Shown in pieces: positions 1-7,972 of a DNA stretch of 64,000 nt. The DNA comes from Ruegeria conchae (GTDB lineage Bacteria; Pseudomonadota; Alphaproteobacteria; Rhodobacterales; Rhodobacteraceae). The stretch spans positions 62,001-126,000 of the forward strand of contig NZ_AEYW01000003.1 in NCBI RefSeq assembly GCF_000192475.1. The letters are read 5' to 3'. How positions within the stretch are numbered: position 1 is the stretch's first letter; each line of letters opens with the position of its first letter. The position numbers were made by a program, and so were the translations under genes. The notes beneath the pieces are model-generated. The model was not told the DNA's origin. It saw nothing but the letters and a program-made list of their open reading frames with translations, and ran no database searches.

Positions 1-258
1 ATTCCATTCTAGTTCAGACTGTATGGTATCGTCCAGCCATCCTTAAAAACACCTAACGCACCAAGCATTGCGCAGCTTGCGATTGGCACTGAAACCATAC
101 CATGGCATCCATTTGTAGCCAGCATCGACCCTCGCAAACTAGGAGATGTCTAGTCCTACCGTAGTCGGTTTATCAACCGCTCACCTCAAAAGGGCTTGGG
201 CCTGCAAATCGACTTTACCTGGGTCACTAGTGCCGGTGTCGATTAAAGGACATGAGCG

Positions 259-1620
259 CTATCTTCGTCTCCACGGCCTCCACGACAATCGGTCTTTCTT
301 GAAATCTTCTCTGGTGCCCCACGGTTCCGCAACTTTTTTCTTTTTATAGGGTTGAGCGGATGCGCAAGAGGTACAAAGCTTGGTCCCAGGGACGGCCTCT
401 AGACGGGCTTTAGGTATCTCTGCGTCACATCCTTCACACAGCACGCTGATCTTCAGGTTACTCGCTTCCAATGCTTCGACAACTTCATTTTTGTCGTCAA
501 AGTGGTCAGGCTTGCTAGTCGGATTGCTGGTCTCTTCGAAGGAGATGACCTCGTTCCCTAGTTTTTCGAGACGACTATGAATTCCACCTGCACCGCGGCC
601 CATGAGGTTCGCTATCTCCGAAACACTCTTACCGTCTTCCCAGAGAGCGACCAGCCGATTTTCCTCGTCCTCACTCCAAGATTTGTAAGCGTTTGGGTAT
701 TTTGTCCTAATACGCTCCAAGCGCTGGTTGTATTTTGAGTTCCCCACGTTGGCATTGTTGAGTTTTATGGAATGTTTCTTTGAGAAATATCGACCATTTG
801 AGCGCACTAGAAACTCATAATCTGAACCGAGGTTTTTTTGCGCTTTTCGTGTGATTGCTCCTAAGTCACCCTGCAGTTTCGCCTTGGAAATATCTAGTTC
901 GTCGCAAATCTCTTGGAAACTAATCCCATCCGGTTTCGTTTCGATTAATTCCAAGACGCGAATTTGGTCCGCCGAAAGATGCAAAGTGAAGTCGCTATTG
1001 GCTTCGTTTCTCGTGACAGACTTATCTAAAACGTCTTCGTTAGGGTCATCAGAAGCGCTTTGCTGCTGGTCGATTCTTAGCACTTCTCGGACTGCGGAAA
1101 GGATTTCAAGGCCCCTCCATGGCGAGGATTCCGGCAGGGATAGTCCAGTCAATGGGTGCTTCCCACTCGATATGCGAAGTAAGAAAAGCTCGTAGTCATG
1201 TGCCGGGTCGTGGTCGGACAATTCGTATCTCTTTATAGGAAGCAAATGGTTCCTGTTGATAAAGGTAATGGCTGTTTAATTTGCAATGGCTTGAGAGACA
1301 ACAGATGCATATTGTGGTGTAAAAGCCAACGACCACAGATCAACAAGCAAGTTGCAATCGAGCAACCCGATTTCCCGCTGCTCCAGGACAGACCTTACTG
1401 ACGTAATACGCAACTGTTCAGGTGAAATCAGCAGTATGGCCGCGTCTTCCATACGAAGCTTGTCTAGTGCGTCTTGGCGTTCGGGAAGCGAGAGCAATCT
1501 GTTTATTGTCACCGCTGACGAGATGCCAGCTCGTGCCAGTACCCGAACCTGGTCCGTCATGAGTACGACAAGCCGTGCATAGAGTGGGATACCTAGATAA
1601 CGTGCTTTAGCAGAGTGCAT
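259..1620 (-). pseudogene. Remnant of a large RecQ-family helicase
   Basis: Two reading segments in the same frame (1620-1276 and 1245-259) are separated by one TAA codon. The first carries the RecQ motif Ia/Ib region (LVVLMTDQVRVL, LLSLPERQDALD, ILLISPEQLR). The P-loop that should precede it is missing, and no DEAH box can be recognised after EQREIG. The second segment has an HTH-like stretch (residues about 90-160), a SANT/GcrA-like stretch (SWSEDEENRLVALW) and a C-terminal four-cysteine DksA/TraR-type finger (CEGC...CTSC). I infer a truncated, internally deleted and stopped gene stranded near the edge of an integrated element. The downstream part could still be expressed as a 328-residue zinc-finger protein, from a TTG at 1245. 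The helicase assignment is fairly secure. The original role, possibly defence or repair, is unknown. Confidence 0.55.
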
Positions 1621-1690
1621 TCCAGCGTGTTGGCATGGGTAGCGTATGGGTGACAGACACCCGTGTGGTTGGGTGTATCGCTACGAGGCG

Positions 1691-1761
1691 GGATGTGGCG
1701 GTTTGTTGAATAGATTAACAATCAGGCAAATAAGTTGATGCGGTCGGATGTGGCGGTTTGT
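1691..1761 (+). repeat. 16-bp direct repeats beside the att core
   Basis: GGATGTGGCGGTTTGT occurs exactly at 1691-1706 and again at 1746-1761. A shorter copy of its core (GTGGCGGT) is at 1770-1777. All lie just left of the tRNA 3' fragment. Spaced short direct repeats next to a tRNA-derived core are what arm-type binding sites of a tyrosine recombinase look like. That role is inferred. Confidence 0.5.
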
Positions 1762-1789
1762 GGTCTTTCGTGGCGGTACTGAGACTCAA

Positions 1790-1833
1790 TCATAATCCGC
1801 GTGTCGGGGGTTCAAGTCCCTCCTCCGCTACCA
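1790..1833 (+). other. tRNA 3'-end fragment, probable attachment site
   Basis: The sequence begins in an anticodon loop (TCATAATCC), continues through a variable loop and a T arm (GGGGG-TTCAAGT-CCCTC), and ends in an acceptor 3' strand CTCCGCT-A-CCA. No D arm, 5' acceptor strand or 5' anticodon stem precedes it. It is therefore not a whole tRNA but a 3' segment, as left at the far end of an element integrated into a tRNA gene. The anticodon side fits an elongator tRNA-Met (CAU). The intact tRNA should lie outside the window, most simply to the left. Confidence 0.7.
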
Positions 1834-1900
1834 AATTCCCTTAACAATATCAGAATACTGGATGCATTCTGGCATCACTAGTAGCGATGACCCCTTGTTC

Positions 1901-1920
1901 TGGGTGACATTTTGGGTGAC
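1901..1920 (+). repeat. Short tandem repeat TGGGTGAC right of the att core
   Basis: TGGGTGAC occurs at 1901-1908 and 1913-1920, separated by ATTT, and is followed by GGCTGAC. Recombinase arm sites often look like this, so there may be recombination-related sequence on both sides of the tRNA fragment. The stretch 1834-2061 holds no gene that I can support. Confidence 0.3.
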
Positions 1921-2061
1921 GGCTGACAAGCTTTGCACTGGTTTTCTTGCAAGCGGACATTGATGCACACCGCAGCGAAAGACTGCTCGGAGTCCAAAGC
2001 GGACCAGCACCAAAACCCGTAATGTTCTCGCACGGACGAAAATCTTAAACGTCGGTCAATT

Positions 2062-2415
2062 TTACCATAGTAGCAGGCTTGCTTTTTGCGCCTCGAAACC
2101 TTTTGGCGTCGGAAAAAGCGAGCGCATCCTGGCAACAAGTTCGATCTCACCATCCAGCATCTTTCGGACAGTGTTCAACCAGTTATTGAAGGTTTCAGAT
2201 TCCCAATGATCCTGGACCGCGGCTTCGTTTCTGAACACTTCGTAGAAATAGAAACGATTTGGGTTTGTCTCATCCACCATAATATGAAACTGGAAAACTT
2301 CGGGTTCTTCACTGACAACATTTTGCGCTTGGAAGATGCTGGCGTCCAAAAAGGGCTGCCGATACTCAGGTTTTACGTTGATCACGAAGAACCCACCAAA
2401 CATTGCATCGTCCAT
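2062..2415 (-). CDS. Antibiotic biosynthesis monooxygenase (ABM) domain protein
   Basis: A 117-residue single-domain protein of the dimeric ferredoxin-like ABM fold, the group containing LsrG and YgiN. Recognisable features are an N-terminal strand (FFVINVKPEYRQPF), a central FQFHIMVDETNPNRFYFYEVF and a following ESETFNNW. Members are small cofactor-free oxygenases or scavengers of reactive carbonyl compounds. The start at 2415 is chosen because GAGGGAG lies 7 nt upstream; an upstream ATG at 2463 has no such site. The gene lies 96 bp downstream of the IclR regulator in the same direction and may belong to the methanethiol locus. Its substrate cannot be read from the sequence. Confidence 0.75.
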   Translation of the reverse strand: MDDAMFGGFFVINVKPEYRQPFLDASIFQAQNVVSEEPEVFQFHIMVDETNPNRFYFYEVFRNEAAVQDHWESETFNNWLNTVRKMLDGEIELVARMRSLFPTPKGFEAQKASLLLW

Positions 2416-2511
2416 ATTTGTCTCCCTCATTGACCAAAAAGCGGCGAAGGTCGCAAAACACACCTGTCCTGCTGGATAGCGTTAACCTACAGCACTGCGA
2501 TACCCATGAAC

Positions 2512-3273
2512 CTAAGCGGGTATCCTTTCTTTATCTGCTTCACCCCATCCTAGCGCGCGTGCAAGTTCGTTTGACATTGTGGTAAGTGTATGGCCAATCT
2601 TTTCTCGCTTCGAAGGTGTAAACACCCGAAGAGACGCCGTAGCGCCGATTGAAAGCGTCGCACCAACACCTGTCTTAGTCAGCGTTGTTGCGACAGAACT
2701 GATCCCGCGCTCGAGTTCTTCAACACACATGGCATACCCTTTGGCTCGAATGACATCGAGTTCCGAGGCCAGATCCTTAGGGTCTGTAATCGTGCGATCT
2801 GTGTACCGCTTAAGCTGCCCATCCAATCGGTCTTGAGACAGCAGCTCAGGCGACACGGCGGCGATTGCCTTGGCGCAAGAGCACGCGTGCATTGGTCGTT
2901 TGCCCATACCTGGATGAAGAAAAGACACGCCCGTCTGCGGCGTCTCCACATGAATAATCTCAACCCAATGGCCCCGTAGCCGAGACAAGAAAAACGCAGC
3001 GCCATAGTCGTTCGCGGCGCCAGAGAGGGCAGGCGCAATCACTTGCAAAAGAGCGGGGTCAGAGTGATCGCTCAACGTGATACGCTTTAGCCTAATCCCA
3101 ATCGCGAACTCACCGCGGGTTGGTGATTCAAGGAGGCCGGACAAAACAAGGTCTTGAACCAGCCTGTAGGCCGTCGGTTTAGGTATATCGGACTGGGCAC
3201 AGATATCCGCTACGGACGCACGTCCTTTTTGACCCACGATTTCCAAAATCAGCGCTAATCGTTCGAGATGCAT
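2512..3273 (-). CDS. IclR-family transcriptional regulator
   Basis: A 253-residue protein with a winged HTH at residues about 1-65 (SVADICAQSDIPKPTAYRLVQDL) and the IclR effector-binding domain after it, including PMHACSCAKAIAA and YAMCVEELERGISSVATTL. The start at 3273 (MHLERL) begins directly at the HTH; an in-frame extension to 3396 would run across the divergent promoter and is rejected. It is divergent from the methanethiol oxidase gene across 70 bp that contain a plausible IclR-type dyad, so local control of that operon is likely. The effector is unknown and could be a C1-sulfur compound. Confidence 0.88.
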   Translation of the reverse strand: MHLERLALILEIVGQKGRASVADICAQSDIPKPTAYRLVQDLVLSGLLESPTRGEFAIGIRLKRITLSDHSDPALLQVIAPALSGAANDYGAAFFLSRLRGHWVEIIHVETPQTGVSFLHPGMGKRPMHACSCAKAIAAVSPELLSQDRLDGQLKRYTDRTITDPKDLASELDVIRAKGYAMCVEELERGISSVATTLTKTGVGATLSIGATASLRVFTPSKREKIGHTLTTMSNELARALGWGEADKERIPA

Positions 3274-3297
3274 TTTTCTCACTTTATGATAATCAAG

Positions 3298-3313
3298 TTT
3301 TCGATATACGATA
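3298..3313. promoter_or_regulatory. Candidate IclR operator in the divergent promoter
   Basis: TTTTCGATATACGATA is an imperfect dyad (TTCG-ATATA-CGAT) in the 70-bp divergent interval. It resembles the TTTCG-N5-CGAAA type of site used by several IclR regulators. The methanethiol oxidase gene has a strong GGAGG at 3331-3335, 8 nt before its ATG. Confidence 0.4.
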
Positions 3314-3343
3314 CAATTTAAGGAATCAAGGGAGGAGCACACG

Positions 3344-4699
3344 ATGGATGGACAATGCTGTGGACCGGGCTTCAAGAGTCCGCAAGAAGCCATCAAAGCC
3401 CCCCGAGAAAAGCTACTCTACACGATCGCCATCTACACCGGGACAGGGATCCAGAAACCTGATTACCTTGCTACAGTGGATGTCGACCCTGACAGCTCGA
3501 CCTATTCTCAAGTAATCCATAGGCTGGAAATGCCGGGGATTGGGGACGAGCTTCACCACATGGGGTGGAACGCCTGTTCGTCCTGTCACGACGACGGCTC
3601 GATGTCCCGCAAATACCTGATCCTGCCGGGCGTACGCTCTAACAACCTTCACATCGTTGATACAGCCACTGACCCGCGTGCGCCGCGGTTGCATAAGGTC
3701 ATCGACGGTGCTGAAATCAAGGCCAAGGCAGATTTATCGGGCCCGCATACGGTGCATTGTTTGGGCTCGGAAATCATCATTTCCTTCCTTGGAAATGCCA
3801 AGGGTGAGGCTCCTGGAGGCTATCTGCATCTCGACAAAGAGTTCAACATCGTCGGTCGCTGGGAAACCTCGATGGGCGATATCAAGTTCGGCTATGACTT
3901 CTGGTACCAACCACGCCACAACGTGATGGTCAGTTCCGAATGGGCTGCGCCCAATACCTTCATGCCGGGCTTCGATCTGGAAGAAGTGGGCCATCTGAAA
4001 TATGGGCGCGAGCTGCATTTTTGGGATTTCGAAAAGCGCGAACCGGTCGAAAGCTTCTATTTGGGTGAAGACGGGCTGTTGCCACTGGAAGTCAAGTTCC
4101 ACCATGACCCCGACAGCACGCATGGGTTCTGTGGCGCAGCTCTTTCGACCAATGTGATCCATTGGTGGCAAGACGATGCTAAAAAGTGGCGGTGGGAAAA
4201 GATCATCGACGTGGAAAACGAGATGCACCCCGAATGGCCGATCCCGTTGCCGGGGGTTATGTCGGCGATCCTGATCTCGATGGACGACAAATACTTGTAC
4301 CTGAACAATTGGCTACATGGAGATATGCGCCAGTATGACATCACCGACCCGCATAATCCCAAGCTGACCGGCCAAGTGTTTATGGGGGGCCTTTTGGGTA
4401 AAGCTCCGATCGTTAACGATGTCGAGGTCGCGGGTGGTCCACAGATGTTCCAGCTCTCTCTCGACGGACGAAGGCTTTATGTCACGACCTCGCTGTTCTC
4501 GACTTGGGATAACCAGTTCTATCCCGAGATCCGCGAAAAGGGCGGGGTTATGGTGATGATCGATTGCGACCCTGAAAACGGTGGTATGAAGATCAACGAG
4601 GATTTCATTGTGGACTTTGGCAAAGAACCGAATGGTCCATCGCGCTGTCACGAGAGCCGGTATCCGGGCGGTGATTGCACAAGCGACATCTGGCTATGA
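3344..4699 (+). CDS. mtoX: SBP56-family methanethiol oxidase
   Basis: A 451-residue full-length member of the SELENBP1/SBP56 family, whose bacterial members are copper-dependent methanethiol oxidases (methanethiol + O2 to formaldehyde, H2S and H2O2). Family landmarks run throughout: CCGPGF near the N-terminus, DYLATVDVDP, DELHHMGWNACSSC, GYDFWYQPRHNVM, NNWLHGDMRQYDITDP, VAGGPQMFQLSLDGRRLYVT and the C-terminal RYPGGDCTSDIW. It has no signal peptide, unlike the exported Hyphomicrobium enzyme, so it is probably cytoplasmic. Its stop overlaps the ferredoxin start by 4 nt (ATGA). The copper chaperone (SCO1/SenC) and MauG genes that accompany some mtoX genes are absent here. Methanethiol is a product of DMSP demethylation in roseobacters, which fits the likely host. 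Confidence 0.88.
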   Translation: MDGQCCGPGFKSPQEAIKAPREKLLYTIAIYTGTGIQKPDYLATVDVDPDSSTYSQVIHRLEMPGIGDELHHMGWNACSSCHDDGSMSRKYLILPGVRSNNLHIVDTATDPRAPRLHKVIDGAEIKAKADLSGPHTVHCLGSEIIISFLGNAKGEAPGGYLHLDKEFNIVGRWETSMGDIKFGYDFWYQPRHNVMVSSEWAAPNTFMPGFDLEEVGHLKYGRELHFWDFEKREPVESFYLGEDGLLPLEVKFHHDPDSTHGFCGAALSTNVIHWWQDDAKKWRWEKIIDVENEMHPEWPIPLPGVMSAILISMDDKYLYLNNWLHGDMRQYDITDPHNPKLTGQVFMGGLLGKAPIVNDVEVAGGPQMFQLSLDGRRLYVTTSLFSTWDNQFYPEIREKGGVMVMIDCDPENGGMKINEDFIVDFGKEPNGPSRCHESRYPGGDCTSDIWL

Positions 4700-5061
4700 C
4701 TATGTATACCGTGACGATCGCGAACAGAGATGGCGCGCAATACTGTGTGGATGCGCGGCGTCCACTTCTGGAAACGCTGAGAGAACAGGGCGTCGACTTG
4801 CCCTTTGGGTGCAAGTATGGCGGCTGCATTACCTGCGCGGCAAAACTACAGACTGGCGCGATCGATCAACGCCGACAGGTTGCGCTGAATAATCGGCAAA
4901 TCGCGAACGGCTATGTGATCCTTTGCGTGGCACGTCCGACATCCGACATCACGCTTGAGATCGGGGTCGAGAGCCATGACAAGCTGTACCGCAATCCGTT
5001 TCTCGACCCTCTCAAACCCCACGAACTCAAGGCTGACATTGCGACGCCGAAGGAAGGTTAA
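4696..5061 (+). CDS. Plant-type 2Fe-2S ferredoxin
   Basis: A 121-residue electron carrier with the cluster ligands Cys39, Cys44, Cys47 and Cys77 (CX4CX2CX29C; motif CKYGGCITC), the standard plant/bacterial 2Fe-2S arrangement. The start codon overlaps the mtoX stop as ATGA, giving translational coupling; an upstream ATG at 4675 lies inside mtoX and is not needed. The C-terminal ~40 residues (HDKLYRNPFLDPL...) extend past the ferredoxin fold. Methanethiol oxidases are not known to need a ferredoxin, so its partner in this operon is open. Confidence 0.88.
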   Translation: MTMYTVTIANRDGAQYCVDARRPLLETLREQGVDLPFGCKYGGCITCAAKLQTGAIDQRRQVALNNRQIANGYVILCVARPTSDITLEIGVESHDKLYRNPFLDPLKPHELKADIATPKEG

Positions 5062-5064
5062 CCG

Positions 5065-5529
5065 ATGCCCGAAGCAGATATCGACCGCATCTACGATTAC
5101 GACCCCAAATACCTCGCCGACATCCTGCAGTCGGTTAAAACCATTGCAATGGTGGGCGCTAGCGCGGACAAAACGAAATTCAGCTATGGCGTTCTGCGAC
5201 AGCTGAGTGAAATCGGCTATGATATTCTACCGGTGAATCCTAACCCGAAAATTTCGGAAATTAGAGGGCTCAAGGTCTACCACTCGCTGGAAGAGATCGA
5301 CAAACATGTTGATATGGTAGACGTTTTTCGCCCGAAGGAGGAGTTTTATGCCTTTGCCGAGAAGGCTATCGCAATCGGGGCAAAAGTTCTTTGGGGTCAA
5401 ATCGGTGTGTACGACGACCAAGCAGCGCAACTCGCCGAAGCGGCGGGCCTTAAAGTCGTGATGAACCGATGCCCCAAGATTGAACTCTTTCGCCCTTTTT
5501 GGAAGCCGCGCCTGGACCTAAAGATATGA
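5065..5529 (+). CDS. CoA-binding (YccU-like) Rossmann protein
   Basis: A 154-residue protein of the small CoA-binding-domain family: TIAMVGASADKTKFSYGV (nucleotide loop), LPVNPNP, GLKVYHSLEEI, VDVFRPKEE, LWGQIGVYDDQAA and MNRCPKIEL. The family binds CoA in vitro but has no assigned reaction. It follows the ferredoxin with a 3-bp gap and should be the third gene of the methanethiol oxidase operon. This might link the operon to an acyl-CoA or CoA-thiol step, but that is speculation. Confidence 0.85.
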   Translation: MPEADIDRIYDYDPKYLADILQSVKTIAMVGASADKTKFSYGVLRQLSEIGYDILPVNPNPKISEIRGLKVYHSLEEIDKHVDMVDVFRPKEEFYAFAEKAIAIGAKVLWGQIGVYDDQAAQLAEAAGLKVVMNRCPKIELFRPFWKPRLDLKI

Positions 5530-5652
5530 TGGAAATTCGATTGGTAGCGGCCTCCTCAGCATCCAATGAGGGTGCCAATTGAGATATTGTGCTTACGGAA
5601 GAGAAGACAAGTAATCCTGTCACTTTACACAACCGCCTAGTCTAAAACCAAA

Positions 5653-5737
5653 AATGTCCGATTTGTTCGGAGAACCAAAGGCCGCTTTGTCCGCACAGCG
5701 GTCGTTCGACGTTAGCCAAGCGAATGTCCGATTTGTT
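5653..5737 (+). repeat. 15-bp direct repeat in a gene-poor gap
   Basis: AATGTCCGATTTGTT occurs at 5653-5667 and 5723-5737, 70 bp apart. It lies in the 457-bp interval 5530-5986, where I see no credible gene: the 75-codon frame starting at 5654 begins inside the first repeat and has no family features or ribosome site. The role of the repeat is unknown. Confidence 0.45.
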
Positions 5738-5986
5738 GAGCTAAGCGAGATCAAAACTCACAATTCAGAAATTCCTTTCGGTGCCTACGGAAAACCTCAC
5801 AGAGAGACTTGGGTGGACTTTTTGGGCTCTCTGGCGCGGCATGACCGCCTTCTACCGTCTTGTCTTATGCCTAGCATTTAGGATCGTAAAAACTAAGCTT
5901 GTTGACCGCGATAACGCGCGCACATCGGTATAGGTGGCATATATTCTGGTCCGAAAGATGATAGTGAGGAACTGTCACACAAAGGA

Positions 5987-6412
5987 ATGACAGATGAGAG
6001 TTGCGGTTGCGAGATATCGGCACAGGAAGTTCGGCTTGCAGTTGTCGACCTGGATGACGAGGGCAAGGTGGAGATGCTCCGACCTAAGACCACAAGGATT
6101 GAACTCGAGGATGATACATCCGAGGCAGATCTGCGTTCATTCATGGCCGCGCTTGATGAGTTTGCTCGCGAAAACGAGGTTGGAACATTTGCGATCAAAA
6201 CGCGCGCAAAGAAAGGCCGTATGGCAGGCGGTGCGGTCTCTTTCAAAATCGAGACTCTGATCCAACTTACAGAAGGATGTCACACTAGGTTCGTCAATCC
6301 AGTGGCTTTGTCCAATTTCGCCAAGAAGGAAGTGAAAGAGTATCCCGAGAAGCTGCCGGTCTATTTAAAGAACGCCTTTCTTTCTGGTGCTTATACATTG
6401 TCCAAGGGCTGA
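5987..6412 (+). CDS. DUF3010-family protein, start disrupted by a frameshift
   Basis: Residues 7-141 match the layout of DUF3010 proteins: CEISAQEVRLAVVD at the start, EFARENEVGTFAIK, then KKGRMAGGAVSFKIETLIQL. The function of the family is unknown; the fold is suspected to be RNase H-like. The start is odd. AAGG at 5982-5985 is ideally placed (8 nt) for ATG 5994, but that ATG is in another frame (Met-Arg-Val...). Adding one base after GAGAGTT would join it to the body as Met-Arg-Val-Cys-Gly-Cys-Glu-Ile, the expected family N-terminus. The only in-frame ATG (5987) abuts the ribosome site. So either one base was lost, by mutation or sequencing error, or the gene now starts poorly at 5987. Confidence 0.7.
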   Translation: MTDESCGCEISAQEVRLAVVDLDDEGKVEMLRPKTTRIELEDDTSEADLRSFMAALDEFARENEVGTFAIKTRAKKGRMAGGAVSFKIETLIQLTEGCHTRFVNPVALSNFAKKEVKEYPEKLPVYLKNAFLSGAYTLSKG

Positions 6413-6668
6413 TGTCTGATCTTGCCTATTGTGGCAGGAAGCCCATGTGTGTGATTCCATGCCCAGCGCTCCATTTTCCACCATTATCAAATGGCTACCT
6501 GCCACTGAGCCCTTTTTGCTTCAGGGTTTCCCAGTTTTGAGGGCATTAGAGAATGTTAACGTAGCGTGAACGATGCATTCAAATTTGGTTCAATCTCGTT
6601 CAAGTAAATTGGTATTGCTTGCCTCAATTTTGGCCAAGTGTTTATCCGACTATTTTTGGGGGAATATT

Positions 6669-6929
6669 ATGTCAAAATCCAAACTTACTATCATCAGCTT
6701 ATTAGCGGCGACCATGGCTTTCTCTGTGCCTGTTTACGCCGAGGACGTACCTGATGACCCTGACCCGCCTACCCAAACGAAGAAAGGGGATAACGGCTGG
6801 GGCAACGGTGCCGATACCACAAATGCAGGGAGTTTCTCAGGCGGTACAAGTTCGTCAAAGAGCACAAACGGAGGCTCGCGGGACGATAGAAACTATCCTT
6901 CGGCGCTTGATAGGTTCGAAGGACGGTAA
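6669..6929 (+). CDS. Small secreted Gly/Ser/Asn-rich protein
   Basis: An 86-residue protein with a clear Sec signal peptide (MSKSKLTIIS, hydrophobic core LLAATMAFSVPV, cleavage near VYA-ED). The mature part is acidic and proline-rich (DVPDDPDPPTQ) and then low-complexity Gly/Ser/Asn with no domain I recognise. GGGGGA upstream of the ATG supports this start over 6573. The 256 bp before it (6413-6668) hold only the leader and promoter region. It stands alone among gene-poor sequence, with no neighbour to suggest a job. Confidence 0.65.
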   Translation: MSKSKLTIISLLAATMAFSVPVYAEDVPDDPDPPTQTKKGDNGWGNGADTTNAGSFSGGTSSSKSTNGGSRDDRNYPSALDRFEGR

Positions 6930-7753
6930 TACAGCCGGAATTGAGAATCATTGTGGGCGGCGCTGGCCGCCCATTTCACGTCTGACCGGACCAATTTTGC
7001 AGGAGCAGCCAGTGTTTACGCTGGCGACCCAAATCTCAGAATACTCCAGCATTTCGGATGTGGCTCTGTGTAGCGCCATCAGAGCACAGGTCGCCCACAT
7101 AGAGATGTCATAGTCTGAATTGGAGCGTTTAGGCGGGCTACCGATGAGGAGACGGAAGTCCGGCGTAGGCGCCGTGAAGATTTCCCTTTGGCTTTAATCC
7201 CTCTCCGAACTCTTATCTTACCACCGCATAGCATCATTGGTGAAGCTTGCATTTTTCTGCATCTTCTCCCGAGAATACGTCCCTACTAATCGGTTGTAGC
7301 ACCGCCATCAGATTAGATGTCCCGATGGTCTAAATTTGTCGGTCCCCCAAGCTAGAAAAGGCATATCTCTCAATCGCCAAAAGCCAAATTTCCCCATGCC
7401 GTTTGCTACGCCACGTTGGCAGCAGATTTGCGTGTGTGCGCAGGGCGGCTTCGCGACACGTCAGCGTTTCCCGTTTTCTGACGGTATCCGGATTGCTGCC
7501 AGACCGAGCCACTTTTCTTTACTCACGCGCTAGCTCTCCGGCCTCGGACAGCCTGACCAACAAGGCGGAGCCCAACCCTAGGTCTCCTCTTTTCCCGTAT
7601 ACGACAGTCCTAAGTATCCAAGACTTACCCTCGGCTTTGCCAATGCGCTAATACAGACCGCCTCCATCGCCATACATCCCCGGCTCTTAAAGGCTTTGAA
7701 CTTTTCGTACTGTAAGAGAAGGCACCGTTTTTTCTGTCCCATCATTTGATCGA
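6930..7753. other. Gene-poor interval
   Basis: About 820 bp without a supportable gene on either strand. Open frames here (for example 7336-7533 plus, 7330-7512 minus) overlap each other, lack ribosome sites and show no protein family features. I see no insertion-sequence ends or tRNA. It may be decayed coding sequence. Confidence 0.4.
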
Positions 7754-7972
7754 TCAAAAAACATAAGACCGTGCGAGATGGGATGAGAGAGGATAGGACG
7801 AAAAGCTGGATATTTCTCTTTGTTTACAGAATGAAGTAAGAATTTCAGAAATCACATGAGAAGGTAGTTTGGCAGTCTCTTCCGCTACCAGCATCCCCAA
7901 AGTACAGTAAACTTGCTCATTTTGGTGACCAAATTGCTTGTTGATCGCTTGGAGCAGCATATGAAGTTGCAT
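7754..7972 (-). CDS. Possible small protein at the end of the glycan operon
   Basis: A 72-residue frame whose ATG overlaps the preceding methyltransferase stop by one base (TGATG), the same coupling used inside the operon. The sequence (MQLHMLLQAINKQFG..., LGMLVAEETAKL) has no family I recognise, and the C-terminal part is Ser-rich. It may be a real eighth gene, a decayed one, or chance. Confidence 0.3.
   Translation of the reverse strand: MQLHMLLQAINKQFGHQNEQVYCTLGMLVAEETAKLPSHVISEILTSFCKQREISSFSSYPLSSHLARSYVF

Noticed and set aside
1785..1833. A functional tRNA gene
   Set aside because: Only the anticodon loop through CCA is present; the D arm and 5' acceptor strand are missing.
1828..2153. 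Short minus-strand frames right of the att core
   Set aside because: Two frames overlap each other and the 3' end of the ABM gene; Cys/Arg-rich with no family features.
5654..5881. 75-codon plus-strand frame after the CoA-binding gene
   Set aside because: No ribosome site, no recognisable domain, and it begins inside a direct repeat.
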